64,000 bases of DNA, taken from positions 1 through 64,000 of the forward strand of contig CALWZD010000111.1 of the NCBI GenBank assembly GCA_944385945.1, in the 5' to 3' direction. The translations under genes and the position numbers were made by a program. The DNA is from an uncultured Anaerofilum sp. GTDB taxonomy: Bacteria; Bacillota; Clostridia; Oscillospirales; Ruminococcaceae. Shown here in pieces: positions 35,996 through 47,331 of the stretch; positions within the stretch are counted from its first letter, which is position 1; each line of letters begins with the position of its first letter. The notes beneath the pieces are model-generated. The model saw only the letters and a list, made by a program, of their open reading frames with translations. It made no database searches and had not been told where the DNA came from.

Positions 35996-38017
35996 TTACT
36001 GCTCGGGTGTCCATACCACACCTTGCAAGGTGTTTTGGATGGCTTGTGCTACGGTGTAACCGGTTTTTGCCAGATTTTCCGCCGATACGCAGCTTGCATA
36101 CTCGGCTGGATTGGGGGTGAACCCGATCTCCAACAGCACTGCAGGGCAGATGTCGCTGCGGGTGACATAGAAATAATTGTATTTTGCGCCTCGATTTCCA
36201 CGCCCTGTGGCACTGCTGAGAAGATTGCTGAGATTTTCTGCCAACGTGATTCCCGACGGATAGAAATAATAGCACTCGACCCCTCGAACTTCGTTGACGT
36301 CACGGGCAAGGTCGATGCTGTTGTGATGCAGCGAAATAAAAATATCCGGTTTTACACTGCGCAATAGTTGATTGCGCTCGGCAAGCGTCAAAAATGTATC
36401 GTCGGTACGGCTCATCACTACGGTTGCACCCAGTTGTTCCAATCGGTTCTGTACTGCCTGTGCGGCTGCCAAGTTCAAATCTTTCTCGCTCGGCCCGTTG
36501 ACGCCCATCACGCCCAGTGCGCCCAAATCGTCCTGTCCGTGACCTGCGTCCAGTAGAACTGTAACGCCTTGCAGCGGTGTTTGGCTATCCTGCAACACCG
36601 GCGGAGCTTTCAAGATAATTTCACTGCCTGTTTCGGTGTAGTCTACGCTCCAACCCCATAAGGCATTCGGTTCGGTTGTAAATGTCAGCAGCACTCCGTT
36701 TTCCTGTTGTTCGATTTGTACCGTCTGTACAAGCCCTGTTTGCTCCCAGTTTCCGGTCAAAGTGCTTCCACTGAGGAACAGGCTCAAACTGGTGTCGGTG
36801 CGCTGTGCGATCACCAACGGGCTGCCTCCTGCGATGCGGAAAATGCTGTGGCGGTCTTTCTGTTCGAATCCGTCAGTGGTCAGCTGCATCGTCTGTGCCT
36901 CTTGTAACGGCTGACAATCGGCAGCACGGATCCATCCGTTTGCCACTTTGTAAGCGTGGGTAAGTTTTCCGCTACTGGTATACTCCACCGACTCCTCTAC
37001 CTGTGCAATCGCACCTTCGTACACCGTCTGCAAAATCGTGTCGGAATCGGTGTAGTCCTCCAGCAAACTGGCGACCGCCGAAGTGACTTGGATAAACTGT
37101 CCCTGCTGCAAAGATTGCGAATCGTCCGGCTGTGGGTCGACCGGCTCCCAGCTGCCCTCTTGCGGTTTTGTTTTTGTGATGGTGATCGAAGCCGTGGTTT
37201 CTCCTTGTGTTGCGGTAACGACATTTTCACCGTCTGCAAGCGAAATCGCAAGCCCCCAAAAACCTCCTTGCTCTACCGTCACCGTCTGTCCATTAACGGT
37301 AAGCGGCTGAGCAGGGTCGGCAGTGCCTGCCACAAAATACTGGTCGGCGGTGGTTTCCAAGTCACTTTCCGGCAGTCCGATCAGCAAACTTTCTGCTTGC
37401 ACCAGTGCTGTTTGAGTCTGCTTTGGCGATTCGGTAAATTGACTGCACAAAGCGATCTGATCGGTGCCGTCGGTGTCTGCAATGACCATTGCCATCTGCT
37501 CGCCGGTCGCCCAGAGTGCGTACAATTCTACACCAAGAGAATCCGGTTGGACGATCTGCTGTAACTGGTCTGTCAGCGGTTGATAGTTTGCCAGCCCATT
37601 TTGGTCGGTCGGCTGTGCGCACAGTCCCGAAAGCCCATACTGCTTTATCAGTTCTGCTTGCTGGGCGGAATCCATATCGCTCTCCACCACAGCCACCAAT
37701 CCAACCCCTTCGCTCCGTGCCTGTTCGCTTACCGCTTTGACCTGTTCCGGGTCGGTAAGCGGTGCATCCCACAGCAAACTATCCGCACCGCTTTTCACTG
37801 CTTGCTGTACCAGTAAAATCGGGTCGGACGACGCAGCTGCATCTGTTACACGGTATAGCAGCTGCACCTGCTGTGCCGAGATCGCCGCTTTTTTTGTGGT
37901 TGGAAAAAAAGCGATCGCCACTGCGATCATCAGCAAAATCGCAACGCCCACCGCCCCCAGCAACAGCTTTCGCCGTCGGGCTCGCTGTTTGCGGCGTTGT
38001 TGTAACTGTAAATTCAT
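35996..38017 (-). CDS. N-acetylmuramoyl-L-alanine amidase with a long N-terminal region
   Basis: The 673-residue protein has a single N-terminal membrane anchor (about residues 18-38, KLLLGAVGVAILLMIAVAIAF) after a very basic start, so it is an exported, membrane-tethered enzyme. Residues 40-200 look like a (beta/alpha)8 or glycoside-hydrolase-like region of unknown function (VKSGADSLLWDAPLTD). The C-terminal 190 residues are an Amidase_3 zinc domain: LLDAGHGQDD, SEKDLNLAAAQ, SLHHNS and LLEIGFTPN provide the His, Glu, His and catalytic Glu. It cleaves the bond between MurNAc and L-alanine. The order of domains is unusual for a cell-separation amidase. Confidence 0.9.
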   Translation of the reverse strand: MNLQLQQRRKQRARRRKLLLGAVGVAILLMIAVAIAFFPTTKKAAISAQQVQLLYRVTDAAASSDPILLVQQAVKSGADSLLWDAPLTDPEQVKAVSEQARSEGVGLVAVVESDMDSAQQAELIKQYGLSGLCAQPTDQNGLANYQPLTDQLQQIVQPDSLGVELYALWATGEQMAMVIADTDGTDQIALCSQFTESPKQTQTALVQAESLLIGLPESDLETTADQYFVAGTADPAQPLTVNGQTVTVEQGGFWGLAISLADGENVVTATQGETTASITITKTKPQEGSWEPVDPQPDDSQSLQQGQFIQVTSAVASLLEDYTDSDTILQTVYEGAIAQVEESVEYTSSGKLTHAYKVANGWIRAADCQPLQEAQTMQLTTDGFEQKDRHSIFRIAGGSPLVIAQRTDTSLSLFLSGSTLTGNWEQTGLVQTVQIEQQENGVLLTFTTEPNALWGWSVDYTETGSEIILKAPPVLQDSQTPLQGVTVLLDAGHGQDDLGALGVMGVNGPSEKDLNLAAAQAVQNRLEQLGATVVMSRTDDTFLTLAERNQLLRSVKPDIFISLHHNSIDLARDVNEVRGVECYYFYPSGITLAENLSNLLSSATGRGNRGAKYNYFYVTRSDICPAVLLEIGFTPNPAEYASCVSAENLAKTGYTVAQAIQNTLQGVVWTPEQ

Positions 38018-38091
38018 TCTCGTTCATCCTTTCCCCAAGCTATCTTTATTTTATGGTATCGTGTGTAATCTTTTTTAAGATACACGCAGCT

Positions 38092-38221
38092 GTTCCACCT
38101 CATCCGACTGCTGCGCAGCCACCTTCCCCCTGGGGGGAAGCTGTCACGCTTGGCGTGACTGATGAGGGGATTTTCTGCAAAAGCAAGAAATCTTAAATGC
38201 AAAAGCACATTTTCGACAGCC
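38092..38221 (-). repeat. Element C, copy 2
   Basis: Inverse copy of the element at 34274-34436, reading CCACCTCATCCGACTGCTGC, then GCAGCCACCTTCCCCC, GGGGAAGCTGTCACGC and GCGTGACTGATGAGGGG. It ends in TTTTCGACAGCC. It lies between the amidase gene and the MYG1-type gene and lacks the extra module of copy 1. Confidence 0.8.
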
Positions 38222-38252
38222 TATAATAGCCATCTTGTGGCTATTATACCAT
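38220..38252. repeat. TATAATAGCCA palindrome
   Basis: TATAATAGCCA and TGGCTATTATA are perfect inverse arms around TCTTG. The same type of palindrome (with CCACC/GGTGG variants) borders the tandem repeat at 46835-47073. The remaining bases to 38431 contain AT-rich promoter-like DNA with TATACT at 38370-38375. Confidence 0.6.
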
Positions 38253-38431
38253 TGCTAGCAAAATGGCGGTAGGCTTATTCTGTGAAAGATATGCGATTTG
38301 TAAAAAAAACATACCTTTTTCGACAGGTTTGGTAAAAAAAGAACTATTCCTCTTTAAAAAGGAATGTGGTATACTAAAAAGAAGTAAATTTTAAAAAGCC
38401 TTTGAGCGTATTGAGAAAAGAGGGATCTCAC

Positions 38432-39268
38432 ATGAAACTGCCTGCTCGTGCGTTTACCCATGCAGGAAAATTTCACGCAGACGATGTATTTTCCTATGCA
38501 CTGCTGCGAATCGTTCGTCCGGATATTCAGCTCCAGCGTGGATTTCAGGTGCCGGCGGATTTCGACGGCATCGTGTTCGACATTGGCGACGGTATGTTCG
38601 ACCATCACGCTGCCGGCAGTCCCGTACGTGCCAACGGCAATCCCTACGCTGCGTTCGGCTTGCTCTGGCAGGTGCTTGGCCCCGAACTGGTGGGACAAAA
38701 AGGGGCAGAATGGCTGGATGAACGTTTTGTTCAAAATCTTGACTTGAACGACTGTACCGGAACCGAAAACGCCCTTGCCGATGCCATTGGCAGTTTTAAT
38801 CCGGTGTGGGATTCTTCCGAGCAAGCCGACGCCTGTTTTTTGCGGGCAGTGGACTTTGCGCAGGTGATTTTGGAAAACAAAATCGAAGAAGTGAGGGCAG
38901 TGCAGCGGGCGCAAGAACTGGTGAGCAAAGCGTTGCAAAATGTACGGGACGGCATTTTGGTATTGTCCCAATACGTACCTTGGAAAAGTCTTTTGCCGGC
39001 AGACAGCAACGTGGTATTTGTTATATATCCCAGCCAGCGGGGCGGATTTGCAGCGCAAGGCGTAAACGACCGTCAGACCAAAAAGCTAAAGGTACCGTTT
39101 CCGCAAGCGTGGGCAGGAATGCCCGAGCAGGAGTTGGCGTCGATTTCGGGCATTGACGACCTGATTTTCTGTCATTCCAACCGCTTTTTGGTCACTTGCA
39201 AATCAAAAGCCGGTGCGCTGCAAGCCTGCCGCAAAGCCATTGCACTGGAACAGGAGCAGACACAATGA
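38432..39268 (+). CDS. MYG1/UPF0160 family protein (DHH-like putative exonuclease)
   Basis: The 278-residue protein begins AFTHAGKFHADDVFSYALL and contains FDIGDGMFDHHAAG, the metal-binding Asp/His pattern of the MYG1 family, related to DHH phosphoesterases. Eukaryotic MYG1 is an RNA exonuclease; bacterial members are uncharacterised. ATG 38432 follows GAGGGATCTCAC; an ATG at 38402 precedes it without ribosome site. It overlaps the next gene by four bases (ATGA), so the pair is probably co-translated, which may be a clue to nucleic-acid-related function of both. Confidence 0.88.
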   Translation: MKLPARAFTHAGKFHADDVFSYALLRIVRPDIQLQRGFQVPADFDGIVFDIGDGMFDHHAAGSPVRANGNPYAAFGLLWQVLGPELVGQKGAEWLDERFVQNLDLNDCTGTENALADAIGSFNPVWDSSEQADACFLRAVDFAQVILENKIEEVRAVQRAQELVSKALQNVRDGILVLSQYVPWKSLLPADSNVVFVIYPSQRGGFAAQGVNDRQTKKLKVPFPQAWAGMPEQELASISGIDDLIFCHSNRFLVTCKSKAGALQACRKAIALEQEQTQ

Positions 39269-40077
39269 GCGCATACATTTATATGGTTCGGTGCAGTGAC
39301 GATTCGCTATACAGCGGATACACCACTGACATTGAAAAACGGGTGCAGACACACAACGCAGGAAACGGTGCGAAATACACACGCAGTCGGTTGCCTGTGA
39401 CGCTTGCTTACTGTCAGCGTTTACCCGATGCGTCCAGCGCAATGCGTCAGGAAGTATTTTTAAAGCAGCTTTCCCGTCGTCAAAAACAGCTTATGTGTGA
39501 CAACTGGGCAACCGAACGACTGCGCTTTGCAACCGAGCAGGACGCCGAGCAAATTTTGAATATCTACAAATATTACGTAGACAACAGCACAGCGACCTTT
39601 GCTTACACAGCCCCAACGATAGAAGAATATCGCCGTTGGGTCGCAGACAGTGCAAAGGAGTATCCTTTTTTGGTGTTGGAAAAGCAAGGGGAGATTTTAG
39701 GCTTTGCCTGTGCGCACCGCTGGAGAGAACGGGAAGCCTTTGACTGGTCGGTAGAAACGACCATCTATCTTGCACCGAACCAAACGCAAGGCGGGCGTGG
39801 GCTTCGTTTGTACGGGACACTTTTGGCACTGCTGAGAGAGCAAGGAGTCTATCAGGCATACGCTGTATTAGCACATCCCAACCCAGCCAGCGAAGCTTTA
39901 CACGCAAAACTGGGATTTTTACGGCTTGGATTTTTGCCTGCCTGCGGATTTAAACATGGTGGTTGGCACGGTAACACGATTTGGGGGTACGCTCTGTGTG
40001 AACCGCAACCCGACCCACAGCCTGTTTTGCCATTTGCGCAGCTTTTGGAACAAGGGACAGGGGATTTTTCCCTGTAA
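39265..40077 (+). CDS. GIY-YIG nuclease domain fused to a GNAT acetyltransferase domain
   Basis: The 270-residue protein has two domains. Residues 1-80 are a compact GIY-YIG domain of the YhbQ (UPF0213) type: AYIYMVRCSDDSLYSGYTTD with the arginine EKRVQTHNAG and KYTRSRLP. Residues about 87-250 are a GNAT acetyltransferase of the phosphinothricin-acetyltransferase type (IYKYYVDNSTATFAY, VETTIYLAPN, GGRGLRLYGTLLALL, FKHGGWHGN). Both halves keep their characteristic residues. Separate homologues are common; the fusion is not one known to me. It starts within the MYG1-type stop. The acetylated molecule is unknown. Confidence 0.88.
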   Translation: MSAYIYMVRCSDDSLYSGYTTDIEKRVQTHNAGNGAKYTRSRLPVTLAYCQRLPDASSAMRQEVFLKQLSRRQKQLMCDNWATERLRFATEQDAEQILNIYKYYVDNSTATFAYTAPTIEEYRRWVADSAKEYPFLVLEKQGEILGFACAHRWREREAFDWSVETTIYLAPNQTQGGRGLRLYGTLLALLREQGVYQAYAVLAHPNPASEALHAKLGFLRLGFLPACGFKHGGWHGNTIWGYALCEPQPDPQPVLPFAQLLEQGTGDFSL

Positions 40078-40084
40078 AAAAACA

Positions 40085-40127
40085 AAAACCGCATTTCTCC
40101 ACCAGTAGGGGGAGAGATGCGGTTTTT
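40085..40127. terminator. Bidirectional terminator
   Basis: AACCGCATTTCTCC pairs with GGGAGAGATGCGGTT (one mismatch) with A and T tracts on the two sides. It serves the convergent GIY-YIG/GNAT gene and inositol phosphatase gene. Confidence 0.85.
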
Positions 40128-40129
40128 TC

Positions 40130-40903
40130 TTACAAAACGTCTTTTAGCTGTTCCAAGAACAATTCGTGTACTTTTCCGTTTGTCAGCAACAAGTCTGCAT
40201 TTTGGGCGGGGTCGGGAACAGTGCCGTCCCATTTTGTCACGCAGCCACCTGCTTCCTCTACCAACAGCCAGCCGGCAGCGTAATCCCACGGTTTCAGGTC
40301 TAACTCAAAAAAGCAATCGAGCCGACCGCAAGCGACATATGCCAAATCGAGCGAAGCAGTGCCCGAACGGCGCAGATCCATTACCTGCATAAAGATTTTT
40401 TCAAACAAGGGGAAATTTATCTTTGCGTTTTCCTTGCGGTACGGGCAAGTACCGATCATTACAAGGCAATCCCGCAGAGTCGCACTTTCGGAAACGTGAA
40501 TAGGGCTTCCGTTCAAAAATGCGCCTTTCCCTGCATAAGCGGTAAAGGTTTCGTTCAAAAACGGATTGTAGATGACGCCAAATTCCATATGGTCGTTGTC
40601 CCACAAAGCCAGTGAAACAGCACTGTGCTGCATTCCACGCATCAGGTTCGTGGTGCCGTCGATGGGGTCGAGGATCCAAACCTTTTTGCCCTGTACGCTG
40701 ATACGGTCGTCGCCTTCTTCTGCCATCATGGAAATGTCGGGAAACTCTTGCGCCAGTTTTTCGGTCAGATATTCCTGAATGCGCAAATCGACCTGTGTAA
40801 CATAATCTGCCAGACCTTTTTCGGTGATTTGACTGCGCAAAGAATCGTCGAAAATCAATGCTTTTGTGCTGTGTACCAGTTCGATGACCTTATTAAAATC
40901 CAT
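40130..40903 (-). CDS. suhB: Inositol monophosphatase family protein
   Basis: The 257-residue protein has the Mg2+/Li+-sensitive phosphatase motifs: MMAEEGDD (metal-binding Glu), the signature WILDPIDGTTNLMRGM, and the second motif LKPWDYAAGWLLVEEAGG. Substrates could be inositol phosphate, fructose-bisphosphate-like or nucleotide phosphates; the sequence does not decide. ATG 40903 starts MDFNKVIELVHS; the frame is open to 40939 but those codons overlap the end of the upstream gene. It is 10 bases from the thioesterase stop, so the two are probably co-transcribed. Confidence 0.92.
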   Translation of the reverse strand: MDFNKVIELVHSTKALIFDDSLRSQITEKGLADYVTQVDLRIQEYLTEKLAQEFPDISMMAEEGDDRISVQGKKVWILDPIDGTTNLMRGMQHSAVSLALWDNDHMEFGVIYNPFLNETFTAYAGKGAFLNGSPIHVSESATLRDCLVMIGTCPYRKENAKINFPLFEKIFMQVMDLRRSGTASLDLAYVACGRLDCFFELDLKPWDYAAGWLLVEEAGGCVTKWDGTVPDPAQNADLLLTNGKVHELFLEQLKDVL

Positions 40904-40913
40904 TTTATCCACC

Positions 40914-41342
40914 TCATTCTTCAATCTGCTCAACGGCATTGCATAACAGCTCGTACAGTTGGGGTGCTTTGCGTTTTATGCTGATAGGGCGAAACGTTTC
41001 TTTATCGACCCATGCATGACGGCTGCTGCCCCGATTGATGGGTGTCGACTCGCCGTTTTTGTATACCTGATACGAAAACTCCATCTGCGAGTAGGTCGCT
41101 TTTGTCAAACAGCATTTCACCACGATTTCATCGTCGTAAGTACACGGGCGAAGATACTCTGTGTGGACAGAAAGAACCGGCGACAAAAAGCCCATTTCTT
41201 CCAGTTCGCCATAGGATGTTCCCAGCTTTTTGGTGAGTTCTGTTCTTGCTTGTTCGTACCACACCAAATAGTTTGAGTGATGCGTTACGCCCATGCGGTC
41301 AGTTTCGACATAGCGCACGATCAGCTTTGTTTCGGATACCAT
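40914..41342 (-). CDS. Acyl-CoA thioesterase, 4HBT (YbgC/FadM) family
   Basis: The 142-residue hot-dog-fold protein contains VRYVETDRMGVTHHSNYLVW, the active-site region of the 4-hydroxybenzoyl-CoA thioesterase family, with the Asp in ETDRMG and the tandem His. It should hydrolyse acyl-CoA, substrate unknown. The start MVSETKLIVRY is at ATG 41342. It precedes the inositol phosphatase gene by 10 bases. Nothing unusual in length. Confidence 0.9.
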   Translation of the reverse strand: MVSETKLIVRYVETDRMGVTHHSNYLVWYEQARTELTKKLGTSYGELEEMGFLSPVLSVHTEYLRPCTYDDEIVVKCCLTKATYSQMEFSYQVYKNGESTPINRGSSRHAWVDKETFRPISIKRKAPQLYELLCNAVEQIEE

Positions 41343-41457
41343 TTACAAATCCCCCTTTTTATGCCACATACACGCTTAGTATACTCGTTCTTTTTCCTTT
41401 TTTCAAGCGTTGTCCTGCCTTGCCTGGCGTGGTATTTCCCGTCAGGCTTGCTTTTTT

Positions 41458-41517
41458 CCACCTTTTGAAAAAGGTGGACGAAAACTTTCACCTACAAACG
41501 GCAATCTTGCCGTTTGT
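41458..41517 (+). repeat. Element A, copy 4
   Basis: Hairpin 1 CCACCTT/AAGGTGG, linker ACGAAAACTTTCACCT, hairpin 2 ACAAACGGCA-ATCT-TGCCGTTTGT. Both arms of hairpin 2 differ from copies 1-3 while pairing stays perfect. Confidence 0.85.
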
Positions 41518-41542
41518 GCGTACCGCTCGCTTTTGGGGTAGT

Positions 41543-41612
41543 GGTGCGGTGGGTATCGGACGCATCACAGGCACTGTCGTGCAAAAGATGCTTTCCGACA
41601 CCCACCGCACCC
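41543..41612 (+). repeat. Element B, copy with GGTGCGGTGGG arms
   Basis: Outer arms GGTGCGGTGGG and CCCACCGCACC are perfect, followed by TCGG/CCGA, GCATC/GATGC and CAC/GTG. Compared with the B copy at 7530, the outer stem sequence is different on both sides. Confidence 0.85.
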
Positions 41613-41723
41613 CATTGGCATTCGTTAAAAAGGGGATATTGTTTCATTTTTTAGCGTTGTTTTTTGGCTCTATCGACCCTTTCAAAACACCATCTCGCTT
41701 TGCGAAAGGGTAGAATGCGCAGC

Positions 41724-41800
41724 ACGCAGAAAGGGCAGGTCTGTTCGACCTGCCCTTTCTGCGTAATTGAAAGTTTTGGGGTGCCTTTTTCAAAAGGCAC
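41724..41800 (-). repeat. Element A, copy 5, with long hairpin 2
   Basis: Read on the minus strand: hairpin 1 GTGCCTT-TTGAAA-AAGGCAC, linker, hairpin 2 of 18 perfect pairs (ACGCAGAAAGGGCAGGTC and its complement). Both arms of hairpin 1 differ from the usual CCACCTT/AAGGTGG. It is the last feature before parS and gyrA and may end gyrA transcription. Between 41613 and 41723 nothing else was recognised. Confidence 0.85.
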
Positions 41801-41806
41801 GAAAAA

Positions 41807-41822
41807 TGTTCCACGTGGAACA
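41807..41822. promoter_or_regulatory. parS: parS-like site 1
   Basis: The perfect 16-bp palindrome TGTTCCACGTGGAACA is close to the Bacillus parS consensus (TGTTNCACGTGAAACA). It occurs five times in this window. It lies 11 bases after the gyrA stop. Confidence 0.85.
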
Positions 41823-41832
41823 ATTCTTCACT

Positions 41833-44376
41833 TTACTCGTCGTCCTCGATCGGCTCGGCATCGCTTGCGCTGTCTTCTGCCTCCAAAGCAGCGATCTCCT
41901 CTTGGGTCAGCTCGTCGGCTTCTTCCTGCTCAGGCTTTGCCAGTTCCTCGGTTTCGTCATGCTCGGTGCGGGCGACCGTGACCACTGTGTCTTCCTCGCC
42001 CAACCGCATAACACGCACACCGCTGCCGTAACGGCTTTGTACGTTGATGTCAGCTGCGTGCATACGAATAACAACACCACTCATCGAAATCAAAATAATA
42101 TCGTCAGTATCGTCGACTACCTTGATACCTGCAACCATATCCTTGGAATAGTTGCGGATACCTTTACCGCCACGTCGCTGAATACGGTAATCCTCGATGT
42201 TGGTTCGGCGTCCTTTACCGTGTTCTGTAACAGTAAATACCGTTGCTCCCTCTCGCAGCAAGCCAACACCGACCACCTTATCGTCACCGCTCAGCTTGAT
42301 GCAGCGTACACCACGGGCACTTCTGCCCATGCTGCGAGCATCGGTTTCGTTAAAGCGCAGTGCCTGTCCGTTGCGGGTGGCTACTACCAGTTCGTTGCTG
42401 CCGGTGGTGATGCGTGTCCATGCCAGCGAATCGCCTTCTTCCAAATTGATGGCAATCAAGCCCGACTTGCGGATATTGCTGTATTGCTCCAACGGGGTAC
42501 GCTTGATGTAGCCGGCTGCCGTTACCATCGTCAGATAACCTTCCTGCTGATCTTGTGCCAAGCGCAGCATGGTCGTAACCTTTTCGCCGTTTTGCAACTC
42601 CAACAGATTTACGATATTCGTGCCTTTGCTGGTACGGCTGCCCTCGTAAATTTGATACCCTTTCAAACGGTAGATCCTACCTTGGTCGGTCACAAACAAA
42701 ATATAATCATGTGTCGACCCGATGAACATCGTTTCTACAAAATCTTCCTCTTTGCGGGTCATGCCGGAAATGCCTCGTCCGCCACGTTTTTGTGCCTGAT
42801 AAGTGTCTTTCGGCAAACGTTTGATATATCCCGCATGGGTCAGGGTAAATACGCAGTCTTCCACCGGAATCAAATCCTCGATGTCCACTTCGCCCGACAC
42901 GTGCTGAATTTCAGTACGACGCTCGTCGGCGTATTTTTCCCGCAAAACCAGCAATTCTTCCTTTACGATTCCCATCACACGGGATTCGTCGGCAAGGATG
43001 TCTTCCCAGTCTTTGATATTTCCATGCAGTTCGCCCAGTTCCGCATCAATTTTTTGAATCTCCAAACCAGCCAAACGACCAAGTGGGAATTTACAGATGG
43101 CATCTGCCTGCACATCGTCGAAGCCGAACTTCTCCATGATGGCAACTTTTGCCTCTGCCTGTCCACCGCCACAATGACGAATGGTATAAATAACATCGTC
43201 TACAATATCGACCGCACGACGCAAGCCCTCCAGAATATGGGCACGGTCTTGTGCTTTTTTCAGGTCGAACTGTGTGCGACGGCGAATGACTTCGCCTTGG
43301 AACTCGATGTATTTTTCCAGCATCACTTTCAGGTTCATCACCTTAGGAACACCGTGGTCGAGAGCCAGCATGATGACGCCTACGGTGTCCTGCAACTGGG
43401 TATAACGGTACAACTGGTTGAGTACGACCTGCGGGTTGGCGTCCTTTTTCAGCTCGATGACCACACGCATTCCCTGACGGTTGGATTCGTCGTTGATGTC
43501 GCTGATGCCCTCGATGCGCTTTTCCTTGACCAAATCGGCGATATGCTCCTGCAAGCGAGCCTTATTGACCATATACGGAATTTCGGTAATGATGATGTGG
43601 AATCGACCGTTTTTCTGCTCCTCGATCTCGGCACGACCACGCAGCGTGATTTTTCCACGTCCGGTCGCATAGGCTGCACGGATACCGCTTTTGCCCATGA
43701 TGATACCGCCGGTGGGGAAGTCGGGACCTTGGATATACTCCATCAGCTCGACCATTTCCAGTTCGGGGTTGTCGATCAGGGCAATGATGCCGTCAATTAC
43801 TTCGCCCAGATTGTGGGGAGGAATATTGGTCGCCATACCAACTGCGATACCGGTAGAACCGTTTACCAACAAGTTTGGAAAACGGCTGGGCAGAACCTGC
43901 GGTTCTTCTTTGGTTTCGTCGAAGTTGGGGCCGAAATCGACCGTTTTCTTTTCGATGTCGGTCAGCAGTTCTACGGCTACCTTGCTCATACGTGCTTCGG
44001 TGTAACGGTAAGCAGCAGGGGGGTCGCCGTCGACACTACCAAAGTTACCCTGACCGTCTACCAGAGGGTAGCGGAGCGAAAAGTCCTGCGCCAAACGTAC
44101 CATTGCATCGTACACCGACGCATCGCCGTGGGGGTGATACGCACCCAACACTGCGCCGACGGTATCTGCCGACTTGCGGTAAGGATGGCTGGGATCGTTG
44201 CCACGCTCGTACATCGTGTACAGAATACGGCGATGCACCGGCTTCAAGCCGTCACGCACATCGGGCAGCGCACGGGAAACGATTACCGACATAGAATAGT
44301 CGATAAACGCAGACTCCATTTCTTCTTTGATGTCCCGCACAATCAGCTTTGTACCGGGAGTGATATTTTCTGTCAT
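41833..44376 (-). CDS. gyrA: DNA gyrase subunit A
   Basis: The 847-residue subunit carries the DNA-cleaving tyrosine in [10 protein letters not shown] and the six-bladed C-terminal domain with the GyrA-box ([10 protein letters not shown]). The start reads [20 protein letters not shown] and the acidic tail ends [11 protein letters not shown]. In the quinolone-resistance region the sequence is [20 protein letters not shown]: the residue at E. coli Ser83 is alanine, as in mycobacteria. Promoter-like elements are not obvious in the 40 bases after gyrB, so it is probably co-transcribed with gyrB. It supercoils DNA ahead of replication. Confidence 0.98.
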   Translation of the reverse strand: MTENITPGTKLIVRDIKEEMESAFIDYSMSVIVSRALPDVRDGLKPVHRRILYTMYERGNDPSHPYRKSADTVGAVLGAYHPHGDASVYDAMVRLAQDFSLRYPLVDGQGNFGSVDGDPPAAYRYTEARMSKVAVELLTDIEKKTVDFGPNFDETKEEPQVLPSRFPNLLVNGSTGIAVGMATNIPPHNLGEVIDGIIALIDNPELEMVELMEYIQGPDFPTGGIIMGKSGIRAAYATGRGKITLRGRAEIEEQKNGRFHIIITEIPYMVNKARLQEHIADLVKEKRIEGISDINDESNRQGMRVVIELKKDANPQVVLNQLYRYTQLQDTVGVIMLALDHGVPKVMNLKVMLEKYIEFQGEVIRRRTQFDLKKAQDRAHILEGLRRAVDIVDDVIYTIRHCGGGQAEAKVAIMEKFGFDDVQADAICKFPLGRLAGLEIQKIDAELGELHGNIKDWEDILADESRVMGIVKEELLVLREKYADERRTEIQHVSGEVDIEDLIPVEDCVFTLTHAGYIKRLPKDTYQAQKRGGRGISGMTRKEEDFVETMFIGSTHDYILFVTDQGRIYRLKGYQIYEGSRTSKGTNIVNLLELQNGEKVTTMLRLAQDQQEGYLTMVTAAGYIKRTPLEQYSNIRKSGLIAINLEEGDSLAWTRITTGSNELVVATRNGQALRFNETDARSMGRSARGVRCIKLSGDDKVVGVGLLREGATVFTVTEHGKGRRTNIEDYRIQRRGGKGIRNYSKDMVAGIKVVDDTDDIILISMSGVVIRMHAADINVQSRYGSGVRVMRLGEEDTVVTVARTEHDETEELAKPEQEEADELTQEEIAALEAEDSASDAEPIEDDE

Positions 44377-44416
44377 GTTGTCACCTGTCTTTTATTGTGT
44401 CGATGTTTGCACAGCA

Positions 44417-46701
<2,285 letters not shown>

Positions 46702-46797
46702 CCAAAATCCCCCATTCTTTCATTCTGCGCATCAGCGCATTCTCTACCGGTTTGCAAAACAAAAAGGCATCCGGTGCGCCAGTTGTTCTGCAAACGA

Positions 46798-46813
46798 TGT
46801 TCCACGTGGAACA
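46798..46813. promoter_or_regulatory. parS: parS-like site 2
   Basis: Perfect palindrome TGTTCCACGTGGAACA, 97 bases upstream of the remB start and just before the tandem repeat. Confidence 0.85.
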
Positions 46814-46834
46814 TCACCGGCAAAATATATTTCT

Positions 46835-47073
46835 ATTATACCATGAACACAAGGTGTGAATGGTATAATTTGCTATCTTTTTCGGTTGCCCTGTAAGGGG
46901 CGAGAAAAAGAGCAATTAAAAATAGCGATATAATAACCACCCTGTGGCTATTATACCATGAACACAAAGTGTGAATGGTATAATTGCTATCTTTTTCGGT
47001 TGCCCCATAAGGGGCGAGAAAAAGAGCAATTAAAAATAGTGGTATAATAACCACCCTGTGGTTATTATACCAC
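46835..47073. repeat. Tandem repeat, two units of about 115 bp plus a partial third
   Basis: Units begin at about 46835, 46950 and 47064 with ATTATACC. Each full unit contains the palindrome ATTATACCAT...TGGTATAAT, a GGTTGCCC...GGGGCGAG segment with a TTTTTC/GAAAAA stem, and the palindrome TATAATAACCACC...TGTGGTTATTATA. The two full units differ at several bases only. It lies between two parS sites in the 630-base gap between remB and recF. The copies contain TATAAT boxes in both directions but no convincing -35. Confidence 0.85.
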
Positions 47074-47078
47074 AAAAC

Positions 47079-47118
47079 CCGAAAAAATTCCTGTAAAAAT
47101 AGGGATTTTTTCGGATTT
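47079..47118. terminator. Hairpin after the tandem repeat, probable terminator of recF
   Basis: CCGAAAAAAT (47079-47088) and ATTTTTTCGG (47105-47114) form a 10-bp stem with T-rich sequence on both sides. On the minus strand it is about 220 bases after the recF stop. The bases 47120-47299 hold nothing recognisable. Confidence 0.5.
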
Positions 47119-47299
47119 TCTTTTATTTGAGGGTATATGATTCAAAAAGCAAACTAAGCTGTTCGATTGGAAGAACTTCCACCGCACCTATGGCAAAAAA
47201 CAGTTAAAAATCGTTGATTCAAAAGGCGAACATTCCACCCCATTTGGCTGTTTGCGCAGCCGCCCTTTTTATCGGGGAACGCTTCTCTAGAACTCAAAA

Positions 47300-47315
47300 T
47301 GTTCCACGTGGAACA
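47300..47315. promoter_or_regulatory. parS: parS-like site 3
   Basis: Perfect palindrome TGTTCCACGTGGAACA, 17 bases after the recF stop. Confidence 0.85.
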
Positions 47316-47331
47316 TTTTTTCGGTTTGTTT

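Noticed and set aside
46835..47073. CRISPR array
   Set aside because: Only two full units of 115 bp with no short repeat/unique spacer pattern and no cas genes.
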